Below, one piece after another: positions 1 through 11,759 of a stretch of 64,000 nucleotides of DNA; the first letter of the stretch is position 1; the number at the start of each line of letters is the position of its first letter. The DNA is from Mesocentrotus franciscanus (taxonomy: Eukaryota; Echinodermata; Echinoidea; Camarodonta; Strongylocentrotidae): NCBI GenBank assembly GCA_037976565.1, contig CP137684.1, positions 20,212,259-20,276,258 of the forward strand, given 5' to 3'. The notes beneath the pieces were generated by a model. That model was given only the letters and a program-made list of their open reading frames with translations, was not told where the DNA came from and made no database searches. The position numbers and the translations under genes are program-made.

Positions 1-2523
1 TTCAAATCATCCATCGGAAGTTCTGACATCAGAAAAATATATCTAATGTCAATGTTATATTATAATCTTGTATCTGATAACTTTTCATGTAATTCCTATG
101 ATCACAGTGTGACCCACTGACCTTGTCCTGAATAGAGGGCACATTGCTACATTTTGTTTATCATGTTGTCTGCGGTCCAGAAATGAGTCCCAGGTCAGCA
201 TAAATTATCATCCTTAATCTAGACCACTCACTAAAAGATGAAGCATAAGGCTAGCTACATGTAGGCATCCTCAAAATACTCATGTCCCTGTCAGAGTGCC
301 CATCCAACAAGCTCTATTATGATTGGTCTGTTTGTCTGTCAATTAAAAACAACGATCACATGTAAGGCACATGCTATACGCTTAACCAAGATTTGCATAT
401 ATTTTGGAATGTGCTGAGTGATACGCGGACAGACAATGGTCATGTTGAACCTTTGAACCTTTGAACCCTGTTCAAAGAAACCGCGGTGTAATATTACACC
501 CAGCTGGGCGCCAGCTGTCTGGCATGCATTAATCTTTGATAGGGAATGTTTTTGTATTCTAAATTTCTGCGACATGATGGTGAAAGATATGAGAGCTGAA
601 TGATTTTTGGGGAGGGATCGAGAGACAATATAAAAGAAACTAAAGAAAGAAAAGAAAACATGCGAAAACTACATTAAGTAAATAATTCTGTACGTTTTAA
701 AGAAAGAAGATCAAATTGTAAAGGAAAGATTTGAGGGGGAAAATAGGTTTTAAAAATATTCCGAATATGAATAAATAGAATTGAAAAAAGGGAGAGATGG
801 AAGGAAGAATGATGATGAAGATAACTTCTTTTCCTAGTCTCGTCTTCAGAGCTGTTTCAATAATTGAATAAAATTATAATCATGAATCAACCTTCTTTCT
901 TAAAAATAAAGGGGCAACAAATGTTTTTTTTAATTTAAAGAGATAGATTTGATGATTTATAATTAACATTTTATTCAGAGACTTCTCGAAAAGGGGGATT
1001 ATGTTGTATAATTTTTAAATACTATTATTAATTCAATGATTCGTATTGATGTGAGCCTAGGTCATTCTTACGATTTTTTTGTGTAACATAGACTCTAGAT
1101 CTAGTGCAAATTGTGTGAAGTCCGTCTATTCTAATGTTGTTTTACTTATTCCACCGGTGTTATTATTATTATTATTTAATAAGTAAACTAAATTTAATGA
1201 GAAATATCAGTGGAACGACTGGCATTCTGGCCGAGAAGCCACGCTATCTAGAGCGAGTATTTGGCAGCCCATCGCACACCGTAGCCACCCCTAGCCATCG
1301 GGCGTGCCTAGACAAGTCCGATCTCCTCTTAATCCGTAACCAACTGGAGAGAAGGACAAAAGAGACAACGTGTACTAGACATAGACTGGCTATCCAAGCA
1401 GGGAGGTGGAATTTTACCTCTGATCCCAGTCAAAAGGTTCCCTATGTTTTGTCCGAGATCTCATTGTTTCATGTTAAACATTGCTAAGACTCACCAACCT
1501 TTTGTGTTAATGAGTTAATCTCCCAATAACAATAAAAACAATATGGCCGTCCACCTCCGCCGGCGTCCGCTCGATTGATCAAGCTACCGTAATACAATAG
1601 CAGGCTATTTCACGGCGAATAAAATTCTTGTTGGGCTGGCGCATGCAATGATCGTTACTGCTTTTTGTTTATCACACGACATCTTTGTTTCCTGGCGCGA
1701 TGTGCCGTACTAATTTGTATCAGTGATAACTTTGAATCTTACTTTAGTTTTCATATTTTATTTTCTTTCCGTCGGCTAATTTTTGTTATAAAATTAAAAG
1801 CCTAATTATTAAATATCTGCGATTGTTTTCGCTTCTTTCCCGCGATGTCTCTTTTTTTTCTCAAACGCTGGTGGTATCGGCAATTATTTTTCTTGCTTTC
1901 CGTCGGCATGCCTTTTGTCCCCTCTCTCTCGATCTCCCTCGATCTGTCTCTTATCATGTTGTTCCTCAAATGCTGCCATGGTGTTGTCGGCAATCATTTT
2001 CTTCATTCATTTCTTTCTTTTCGTCGGCTTACTTTGTGTCGTAAAAGCCGGTAAAATCAATAATTTTAACAAACAAAAAAAAATTCTTCCCGGACGAAAA
2101 AAAAAAGTTTTTTTTTTTTTTTTTTTTAAAGGGTGAAAAAGAGGGGTGCGGTTAATACACGAGGGCGGTTTATACAACGTTAATTACGGTACATCTTTCT
2201 TCCAGTAAAGGCAATTGAAACTATTTCAATTTTGGGGGTAAATGGATAAGACCTTTTTTCTGCTAGCATATTCAGATGACAAATACTGTATCAGTATTTA
2301 TCATTTCTTCATTTTTAATCTTCTTTGCATGGTACAAATAAAGAAGAAGACTTCTACCTGCGTATGACAAAATGAAACTACAATAAAAGAAGGAAACTCA
2401 CAAATTAAAGACATTCCATTCTGTAGGTTATTGAATTCACTGCATGAAACTTTTGGACAATGTATTACTTTGTGCACATGAAAGTTCCAAGAAAAAATAA
2501 ATCACATAAAAAGCAGAATTTAC
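1..2523. other. Non-coding stretch, probably NAP1L intron
   Basis: No recognisable exon. I looked on the minus strand for the next NAP1L exon, which should encode the segment after the acidic loop, and did not find it, so this stretch is probably intronic. It is AT-rich with homopolymer runs, including a poly-T run near 2109-2127. A GC-richer patch at about 1199-1480 stands out but is unidentified. Confidence 0.5.
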
Positions 2524-5500
2524 CTTCTTCTTCACCATCTGTGACTTTTGCCTTTCCTTTAAGTTCTCCCTGTTAACAAAACAAAATCAAATCTAGAATT
2601 AAGGTTGGAAACTACTTCAAATACTACTAAATAACAATAATAGAATAAATAATCATCATTTTTAAGTGAATATTGACAAAGAATCATCAGAATAATTATT
2701 TACTATCATTTGTACCAAGATTGATAATTTTCATGAAATATGAATAACAAAAATTGATTTATTAATTCTCATATTTAGTTGCGAGAACATAATCCAAGTC
2801 TACTGACCTAAAATGACCTTTGACTTTGTGACCTGGAATTTGTGTTAATGATTTGTGATACTTGATGACCCTTGGGTACAAGTTTCATGGAATAGGAATG
2901 TATACTTTCAAAATTATAATTCAAAATCTTAGCCTGATGCCACACAATAGTCTAAGTTTGTTGACCTGAAATGACCTTTGACCTTGACCTAGTGAGCTGA
3001 AATTCTACTCACATGATTGGGGATACTTGATAACCCTTTAGTCTAAGTTTCATTGAATAATAACTTATACTTTCAAAATTATATTAAAAATTCTAAAACT
3101 TGACGTCGGGTTAAGTTTTTGATGATGATGCCACAACATGGTCTAAGTTTGTTGACCTTAAATGACCTTTGACCTTATCTTTGTGACCTGAAAGTCTCCT
3201 CACATGATTGGGGATACTTGATAACCCTTCAGTCATAGTTTCATTGAATAATAACTAATACTTTCAAAATTATATTAAAAATTCAAAACTTAAACCTTGG
3301 TTAAGTTTTTGATGTTGACGCCGCCGCCACCGGAAAAGCGGCGCCTATGTCTCACTTTTTGCTACGCAGGCGAGACAAAAAACAGAACCCTCGTGAAACA
3401 AGGCAAATGCCAAGCGTTGTCCAGCCTGCAAATCGTGAGGCGAGTGAGAATGCAATATGCATATGGAAATGTGGATTTTGGTTCATGCAATTTATACTAA
3501 GCAATAATGGTTATGTTGCATAGGCTTTAACCCTCAAAACGAGAGAAAACTGATTAAGAATGCTGTTAATAATATCTCAAACTTTACTCTAATTCAAGTG
3601 AGAAAACCAATGTTAGTAATTAATTTTTTTTTTTAAACCCTAGATAACCTTGATTGCGCCTGATTAACAATGAAGCCCGAGCCTCTGACTCAATATTCTT
3701 CAAGTGCAATGTTTCTCATCTGACGAAACTGTTGATCCTAAATCCTCGAGATTGGTCGTTCCTAATACAGTACATATGAAATTTGATGAAACTGTAGTGG
3801 ATCATCTTACAAATATTTACCTAAGATGGCCTTGCACCTTTGACCTCATCATCAAAGCTATAGAAAATAATTGCTTGTACAGTGCTTTTCATGGAAAGTT
3901 CATTGATCTTTGACCTTTGTCAGATTAGACCCATTTTCGAACTTGACCTGCAACTTCAAGAGATTTACCCGTCATATGAATTTCATGATCCTACCTCAAA
4001 GCTTTAGAAAGTTATTGCGTGCATAGTGCTTTTCACTGAAAGTTCATTGACCTGTCGACCTTTGTCAGATTTGAGCCATTTTTTAACTTGACCTGTACCT
4101 TCAAGAGATGTACCTGTGGTATGAATTTGGTGATCCTACCTCAAAGCTATAGAAAGTTATTGCTAGTAAAGCATGATTGTTGCTGATGATGACAACTACG
4201 ACGCTCGAAATGGTGGCGCCTACGTCTCGCTCCTCTATGCAGGCAAGACAACATACTAAATAATAATTTTGGAATAAGATAAGGAAAGCTCACAAAACAC
4301 GGCTCGCCAGAAAACTGGGCTTACCGCTAATGCATTAACCTCTTTCTTCCCTTCCTCCATATCTTCATCTTCTTCCTCCTCCTCCTCATCATCGCTGCTT
4401 TCCCATTCACAGTCGGAATCTGTAGGCTCTACAACTCCATTCACTACTTCTCGTCTCTGTCAAATAAGGTTAAAGACAAACATTCATATGAGTATCATAA
4501 TAAATAATAATAATAGGTTCTGTTAACCCAGGGTAGCCAGAGTTGTTTCAGTTTGCGCTCACATGAATGTGCATGTTGAAGAAGGAAAACAATCAGAGAA
4601 ATTCTGATATTTAGTCTCTAATAAGCCTCTGCCTATATGTATGTTAATGTATCAATGATCCTATGACCTTCAACATCTTACCTCAACAACCCAAACCCTT
4701 TTCATTCAATTTTTCATGCTCATACTTATTTTAGCCCAGTTTGGCTGACACACCGTTTCAATTCTTTTTTTAAAGTTATCACAGTATTAAAGGGATTGGG
4801 CAACTTTGTGTCAGATTTTGAAACAAAATCCTGGATTTAGCTCATGCTGCAATGATAATTATAAGCCTTTAGGTCAGTCAAGAACCCCATGACTTTTACA
4901 AGCCGATCGCCTGTCTGATTATCAAGATATTTATGATTGGAAATCAAAATCAAATTTTGCGTTTTCCTAACGGTTTTCATAACACTACAGTCTATTGGGA
5001 AAAACGAGTATGGTAAAACCGGTCACTCAAAGATTTTTACTTTCTTGAGGCACTTCTTGATCATTTTGAAGCGCAATTTTTTTAGGGCTTCAATTTTACA
5101 CCATATCACAGACACTGATAACACGTAGGGTCGTGCATCTCAGATTTAACATTGTTAAACGATGCCTTTAATATATTTTCTGGGATTTTAAACATTTCAA
5201 TGACCCTGTGGCCTTTGTCCTATGACCTCTTACACCCCAAATTGCCCCAGTTCATCCTTGCATGCTCATACATACTGCAGTTTGAATTGCTTCAATGTTT
5301 TTGAGGTCATCGAATTAATGGATATATTTTCTGCTATTTTTAAACACTTTTATGACCTTCTGACCTTTGACCTATGCCTTCTCACACCAAAACTATAATC
5401 GGTTCATCCTTCCATGCTTGGTTTACATTGCTTTCATGCTTTTCAAGTTATTGTGGTAATGAGATATATTTTGGCATTTTTAACACTTTTATGACCCTGC

Positions 5501-5902
5501 AAACATTGACCTATGTATTTCGGCTCGGAATCAAACCATGCCAATCAAACCACAGTAATGCTCACACCCTGCCGCGTACCCATTTAACTATAGAATAATG
5601 ACATTAGTACAGTGAACCATGTGATCCACAGTCCAGTCATGCAGTCACTACACCATGATATATCTACAATTACCATCACTTTACTAAAATAAAAGATAAA
5701 ATCATTCTCAGCATACCATCCCTTGCTCCAAGATAAATTCTTACCTTGTCATATAGACCGTCGTAAAGCTTGGCGTATTTACACTCTAGAGCATGAACCT
5801 CTTCATAGAATTTAGCCTCAAGCTGCGTGTGTTTGACTTGGTAATTCTTCAGGGCTTTTATCCTCCTTTTGACTACTTTGGGAAGGCTGGAAATATAATG
5901 AG

Positions 5903-5937
<35 letters not shown>

Positions 5938-7670
5938 TAGAATGTGAATACTACAACAATCTGAAAGGCAAGTTAGTCAGGTGAAGACTATAATCATCCC
6001 TGTGTGTACACGACTACCGATATACATGCTTATGCACAGCCTTAATAGACGGCACAGACAGGCGTTCTTTCTCATCATTGCCTATACAGGTTATTTAATA
6101 CACATTGCATTCAATTAACATATTGCAGATTTACATATTGTGAGATAAGAAATAAAGATCACTTCATATTCAGACTCTAAAAAAGTAAGACTGAATCAAC
6201 CATGTCATACCTTGTAACTTCCTACACAAACACTGCTTTGTGATGACACAGTTCTTATGTGACTTGTGATTTACCACAACCCAGAGTAAACAACTAGAAC
6301 ACTTCATCCTAAACCATAGGCAATTATTCTTCCACGCAATAGGAACGTAATAAACCAAACACATCTCACCATATTTACATGACATTTAAACAAAAAATAT
6401 GTTAATCCCCAAAGTTGTTTAGCTATACATCCATTCAGAGAGGTGAACATGAAAGCGCGCCCTCATTGTCAGCCGCTATTACTGGAGGGCCATCAAGTAT
6501 GCTAAACAGGAGCTAAAAAAGTCTTGCTTTAGTTCAGGGACAGCAATACACCTGTCATGATTTGGATGGCTACAGCTATGATGTAGTACTACAGTGCTCC
6601 AAGAAACCAGGGAAAAGGAATTGGTCTATTGAGCCAAGGTACAAAACATTGGGGCATTCTTCTACATCTGCTTTAGCGGAGGGATGGAGGAAGGAAGGAA
6701 GGAAGGAAGGACTGGGGGTGGAGGAAGGAAGGACAGGGGGGAGGGGTGGAGGAAGGAAGGAAGGACTGGGGGATAGGCGGGGATGGAGGAAGGAAGGACT
6801 GGGGGGATGGGCGGGGATGGAGGAAGAAAGGACTGGGGAGGGGGGTGGAGGAAGGGAGGAAGGTTGGGCGGGAGAGATGGAGGAAGTAAGGAAAGACTGG
6901 GCAGGAGGAGATGGAAAAAAGAAGGATGGGGCGAGGGATGGGGCGAGGGAGGGGGCGGGGGCTTACTTACCTTTCAATGTATCCACTCCTCTGACCCACT
7001 AAACTGTCAAGGTGACCTTGAAGAGCAGCTAAAGCTTTAGGATTCTGCATCACCTGTGATTTCAACTCTGTTGGCATAGAAACAAATATGTAAATCAACT
7101 GATATGAGTTTACCAAAGCTATCAAACACATGTATATCTTTTCATCCATAGAAATATCTTTGCCCTCATGAAATTAGCCCAAAGTTTAAATATCTTATCT
7201 AAAGTTTGCAGGTGCTTTAAGAAATTGCACAATGCCTGGGAAATGTTTGTCTCATATCTGCAGTGCCAGTCTTAATGTTGAAGTAACTTGGTATGAATGT
7301 ACTCATTTCTACTGACAGCATAATCTTCAAATTCAGATGCAGAATGAATGCCAATTTGGGATGATAAAAGTAGCTGCATGTAACAAAGGCCCTAGGCATA
7401 CTGTCTGTGTGTTATGAGATACACAAATAAGAAGGGTAGCAAACTTTTCTCATTAAAAAAAAAAACTGCCATGGTTTACAAAGTCATATGTGCAAAATCC
7501 TTGAGAGACATAAGAAAGAGATTGATTTACCTGACAATGCTATAGCATCAGGTGAGTTGATCTTCTGAGCGGTGGATGTATCAATGACCTCTACCCCTTC
7601 CAGGTCTTGCCCATCTCCTTGTGGTCCTGGATCCATGTCTACGACTGTGTCTCCAGCTGCTGGGTTATCT
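2524..7670 (-). CDS. NAP1L: Nucleosome assembly protein 1-like (NAP1L), partial, five internal exons
   Basis: Histone chaperone of the NAP family, which binds H2A-H2B and helps assemble nucleosomes and shuttle histones. Exons in transcript order are 7531-7670, 6971-7067, 5745-5886, 4325-4456 and 2524-2569. All have AG/GT borders and matching phases, giving about 185 residues without a stop. Recognition rests on ALAALQGHLDSLVG and SGYIES (dimerisation-helix region), LPKVVKRRIKALKN, LEAKFYEEVHALECKYA and EPTDSDCEW, followed by a strongly acidic Glu/Asp stretch. These occur in this order in animal NAP1L1/NAP1L4. The first exon here encodes a divergent acidic N-terminal tail. The globular NAP domain's C-terminal half and acidic tail are missing because they lie left of the window. 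The exon carrying the start codon was not identified and should lie right of 7670. I cannot tell which vertebrate paralogue is closest. Confidence 0.93.
2570..4324. repeat. NAP1L intron with two dispersed repeat families
   Basis: Intron between exons 4325-4456 and 2524-2569. Positions about 2800-3300 hold three degenerate tandem copies (about 165-180 bp) of a unit rich in TGACCTTTGACC and ending near TTAAGTTTTTGATG. Then comes a GC-rich cap at 3310-3380 (gccgccgccaccgg ... ggcgagac). The same family recurs at 56.5-57.0 kb. Positions 3770-4250 hold a second, related family in two to three copies, also ending in a 'gcctacgtctcgc ... gcaggc' cap. Confidence 0.7.
4787..5171. mobile_element. TTAA-bounded MITE, copy 1
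   Basis: A 385-bp element beginning TTAAAGGGAT and ending in its near inverse, ATGCCTTTAA. A second copy at 10462-10845 is nearly collinear over its whole length. The shared boundaries define the ends. Inverted ends with TTAA at both borders fit a non-autonomous element that targets TTAA, piggyBac-like, but no transposase is present to confirm this. It lies in a NAP1L intron. Confidence 0.7.
5172..5744. repeat. NAP1L intron, degenerate tandem repeat
   Basis: Three degenerate copies (about 130-150 bp) of a unit containing 'cacttttatgacc' and 'gacctttgaccta' at about 5180-5540. The remainder, up to the splice donor of exon 5745-5886, has no recognisable feature. Confidence 0.5.
5901..5934. repeat. 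(AG)n microsatellite
   Basis: An AG dinucleotide run with one C interruption, immediately upstream (in minus-strand sense) of the 3' splice site of NAP1L exon 5745-5886. Confidence 0.95.
6681..6960. repeat. GGA-rich minisatellite in NAP1L intron
   Basis: Imperfect tandem purine-rich array built on 'atggaggaaggaaggactgggggg', roughly 40-45 bp per unit. It ends 10 bp from the splice donor of exon 6971-7067, so the transcribed strand presents a C/T-rich intron start. Open frames here are only by-products of the array. Confidence 0.9.
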
Positions 7671-8187
7671 CTACATACAAACATACACACATTTTATTTA
7701 AAGCAACATCATACTCAGTTTCCATGCGTATTGCATCATTATTCGTCGACACCAGATGTGGTTGAATTACCAATTAATGTCTCTGTGTGTGCAAGGTCTT
7801 TGAAGCAGCGAACCCATGGTCCCACCAGAAAATACTTGCCTTCATATCTCCAGGGTGAGGGAAATTTAATAATATGATGAGAATTCCTCATGGTAGTAGG
7901 CTAGGGCACAGTGCACTACACAAGACCTGCCCGGTCGTAAAAAGTGAAGTCTACTCTTGGTGATTGACAACACCTGTTATTGGGTAAACATTTGAATGGT
8001 GTCAAATTCCCCATGAGAACCCACTACTATGTGTCTTTAAAGCTTAATAGCTTATTAATATTGGTGGCTTCTAGAGAGCAATGAAGTTGAGGAATGATTA
8101 GAGATTTGGCTTTAAAAAAATCTTTTTAGTTTGAATATACTTTTTTTTTAAAGTGTAATGTATTAAAGCATAAAGAATCAAGAAATA

Positions 8188-8420
8188 GAAGAAGAACGAG
8201 GAGGAGAAAGGGGAGGAGGAGGAAGAAGAAGAAGAAGAAGAAGAAGAAGAAGAAGAAGAAGAAGAAGAAGAAGAAGAAGAAGAAGAAGAAGAAGAAGAAG
8301 AAGAAGAAGAAGAAGAAGAAGAAGAAGAAGAAGAAGAAGAAGAAGAAGAAGAAGAAGAAGAAGAAGAAGAAGAAGGAAAGAAGAAGAAGAAGAAGAAGAA
8401 GGAAAGAAGAAGAAGGGATG
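8188..8420. repeat. (GAA)n microsatellite, about 200 bp
   Basis: Almost pure GAA triplet run (about 8223-8373) with GGA/GAAA interruptions at both flanks. In the minus-strand transcript it would be (UUC)n. Serine-, leucine- or phenylalanine-only reading frames across it are artefacts. Confidence 0.97.
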
Positions 8421-10461
8421 AAGAGGAAGAAAAATGAGGAGAAAATGAAGGACAAGAAAGAAAACAGTTCCTATTAACAAAATAAACAAAACAAAACAAA
8501 AATGAATACCGGTAGATTAAATAAGACAACATACCCTGAACACAGTACATTGCCTCAAATATTGAAAATAAAGATAAATTTGAGTTCTGGTCATGCGATT
8601 GCATGGTGAAAGAAACGGTGTGGAATCAATCAGAAAAAGTTAATCATGTAGCATATACATGTACATGTAAGTATTGGTGAGTACTGCAAGGTTTTGGAAT
8701 CATCAAAATGATAAGATATTTGGCCCAGCCTTGGTAAAAGTAACAAGCACTGTACACAGAAAGATGTATATAGGACTACACAAACGTGTGGCATAAAAAT
8801 GAGGCCCACAATGCAATCGCATGACCAGAACTTAACTTCATCTTTAAAGGATGCCAAACCACAAGCTGTATTAATCCTGCATATTAGAACAGCTAATGAA
8901 GCCACACAGCAGGCAAAGTGATTCTTAACAGGTTGTAACATGTACATGTAACAGCGACATGTTAGAATTTTGAGACAACAGGTTTGAAAATCAGCGACAG
9001 GTGAAAATTTCAGTGATGGACAAGTTATAAAATCATTATCATTCTCAACCAAAATCACTTATGAAACATTAGTTTATGAAACATTAGTCTTAAACTTTGT
9101 TTAAATGTGCTTAAAAAATAAGGCTCGGATTGCACCAGAGAGCATCTTAGAACCCCAGAGCTGGACCCTGGCCGCAAATAGCTTTGCACTTTGCACTCAA
9201 ATCAAATGTGCATCTAGACTTGTTCCATGCTGCAATTTATGTTAGATTTTAGTTTGTGGACCACCATGAAAGTTTTGAAATTTAAACAGCAGCAAATGCA
9301 CAAGGACACAAAAAACTTCAATTTGGACTCCTGAGTAATAAAACAATGGTTGAAACAGCACTCAAACTTCATAAGGGAGATAAAATGAAAGTAGAGTAAG
9401 ACAAATTCCTTTCCCAAATGTATTGACAATTAATAAATAAACACAATTGTTAGTTTGATTCCAGTTTCAAATATTCAAAACATGCTTTCTATCTCCTTCT
9501 CCTAGCTTGGAACATGTTTGCAACGTTTTATGGTTAGTAATCAAATAAAACTCACATCATAAATGGATATGATTCAACAGCTATTTATATGTACACGAAG
9601 GTGAAGAAACAAACAGAGCAACCACACTTTTATTCATTTTTAATCTTACACTATAGTTTCACTTGGATTGTCCATGTCCATACTCTCTCTCAAGGTGACC
9701 TGAATTACATGGCAAATATAAACCAACAATGTTTAATTGTGCCTCTTATTTCAATATTAACTTCAAATTCAACTTGAATAAAAGTCAATAAAAGCTTTGA
9801 TCACAGTTCAAGCAAAGCATGATTCAATGAGTTTAATAATTGGAACCTAGCTCTTGCTCGAAAGAAAAAAATATGAGACCCTATTTCAGTTTTGTGTGTA
9901 TCATGATCATGTAGATGTACCATTGGGGCCACTTTTATCTAATAATGGATGAGGTTTATAATATGACCTCGTACTCCCAAACCAATACGGTCATGAGAAA
10001 ATGTAACAGTTGCTGCCCTCTACTGCTCTACCGCATACAACAAAATTTAACAAATGAAGGGTTTCTCTATCAACACAAAGAGGTCAGCACATAACCAGAT
10101 CTGTAGATCTCTGTCTTTAAATAGCAAGAATAAAAGTAAACCAAAGTTTACTGCTTTGAATGACAACTTTCCTGAATTTATTGTCTAGCTGGTTACTAAA
10201 TAAAAGGGGCTTTTCCTAACAAAAAAGTGCAGTGATTTTTCATCCTTAGGCTTAGGTTTCAGTCAGAACAAAGTCAATTGCCTGTGAAATCAAGAAATTG
10301 TACGATCTATGCAGTTTAATTTTAGGTTGTTGCGAGCTACGAGTGTGATGATATTGGCAGGGAAATTACTAACAAATCGAGCTAATTTGTCTGTGCCATA
10401 ACTACACCATGTAAAAAGACCGAGAGTTTAATTGAAACTGAACTTATGAAGACGTCTCGAC

Positions 10462-10845
10462 TTAAAGGGATCCGGTAACTTTGTCTCAGATTCTGAAACA
10501 AAATTCTGGATTTAGCTCATGATGCAATGATAATCATAAACCTTTAGGTCAGTCAGGAACCCCATGACTTTTACAAGCTGATCGCCTGTCTGATTATCAA
10601 GATATTTATGATTGGAATTACAAATTTTGAAAACCGTTCGCCTGATGGTTTTCATAACACTATAGTCTATTAGGGAAAACGAGTATGGTAAAACCGGTCA
10701 ATCAAAGATTTTTACTTTTTGAGGCACTTCTTGATCATTTTGAAGCGCAATTTTTTTAGGGCTTCATTATTACACCATATCACAGACACTAATAACATGT
10801 AGGGCCGTGTATCTCAGATTTAACACTGTTAAACGATCCCTTTAA
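10462..10845. mobile_element. TTAA-bounded MITE, copy 2
   Basis: Second full-length copy (384 bp) of the element at 4787-5171. Ends are TTAAAGGGATC and GATCCCTTTAA, a perfect 11-bp inverted pair. It differs from copy 1 by scattered substitutions and small indels. Confidence 0.75.
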
Positions 10846-11572
10846 TCACAGGCACTGTGTGGCACTGTTCTCTAGGGCTAGGACCTATGTGAAACAATGC
10901 CAACGGTCAAATGGTGCAATGCAGGGCATTTCAAATTCAGGAGCTCTAACAGTCACATTACGCCCATTGCGTCCAATATTGAAAGAAGGGCAAGAGCCAT
11001 GGCTTGGGCCTTGGCAAGGGGTTATCGAATTATGGGCCATTACTCACTAGGCTACACACATTTACTTCATTTCAATTTTTTTCATCAATTCATCATTTCA
11101 TGTCTGAAATTTTTCATTTAAACATGTCATTTGTTTTAAAGCCATAAAGGTCTAGAATTCTGTAGTCTGAACACAATAATATTCCACATAAGCTCCAGTA
11201 GTCGAAATCACAGGTTTTAGACTTAGTCTGTTACTCTCATCTACAGTAAGACGTTTTCATACAGATCGAATAAAAAAAAACATGTCATGATCATGATACA
11301 CACTGCACACAGCTCAGCTAGCGCTCATGGCTGCACTGAAAGATTGTGCAATGCAATGTGCAAGCCATGCGTCTATCATAGCGCGCGCCAGTGCGAATGA
11401 ATGAATGAATTTGACAGCTGTGGAAAATGCTGTATATTTCAAAATTACACTTCTAATCAACATATGGAGGTTACGGATGCATAATATGTAAGCACCCTCT
11501 ACATACCACACTCATTCCATCACTTGCTAATATTGAAAAACTGTAATTTCGAGATAAACATGAACGACTTAC

Positions 11573-11690
11573 CTGAGAAAATGCCAATATTGTCTTTCGG
11601 GACTCCAAGATGGCGGGTATCAAACATGAAAATTGATTGGCCGGAATATGACGTCAGGTTAATCCAATATCCAATGGGAACACGTGGCTT
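11573..11690. promoter_or_regulatory. Promoter-like block, possibly NAP1L
   Basis: Several classical promoter motifs cluster within about 110 bp: a full CRE (TGACGTCA, 11649-11656), CCAAT boxes on both strands (11584, inverted at 11636, 11664, 11671), a CACGTG E-box (11681-11686) and a YY1-type AAGATGGCGG (11608-11617). On the minus strand a strong splice donor (TCAG|GTAAGT) falls at 11573/11572, so a non-coding first exon could end here and splice toward NAP1L. Assignment to NAP1L is inference. Bidirectional use is also possible. Confidence 0.45.
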
Positions 11691-11759
11691 TTGTTGGCAT
11701 ATTTTGGCGCGGGTGCCGAGCAAATGCACTGTGAGGGCATAACTAAGGCATGGAGCTGT

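Larger units (their letters stand above)
7671..11572. other. Upstream NAP1L region/intron without recognised exons
   Basis: It should contain the NAP1L start codon exon if the promoter-like block near 11.6 kb serves this gene. That exon must end in phase 2 to join exon 7531-7670, and I found no convincing ATG exon that fits. The stretch holds a long GAA tract (8188-8420) and a MITE copy (10462-10845), and is otherwise AT-rich unique-looking sequence. Confidence 0.5.

Noticed and set aside
6562..7002. Gly/Glu-rich plus-strand frame
   Set aside because: Produced by the GGA-rich minisatellite and overlaps a NAP1L exon on the other strand.
8098..8604. Long poly-Ser/Leu/Phe reading frames on the minus strand
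   Set aside because: They are three frames of the GAA microsatellite and are not a protein.
9100..9430. Cys/Phe-rich minus-strand frames near 8.6-9.4 kb as the NAP1L first coding exon
   Set aside because: No acidic N-terminal sequence and no donor in the required phase.
11520..11742. Overlapping open frames on both strands at the CRE/CCAAT block
   Set aside because: The minus-strand frame would join NAP1L exon 7531-7670 in the wrong phase; treated as promoter or non-coding first exon.
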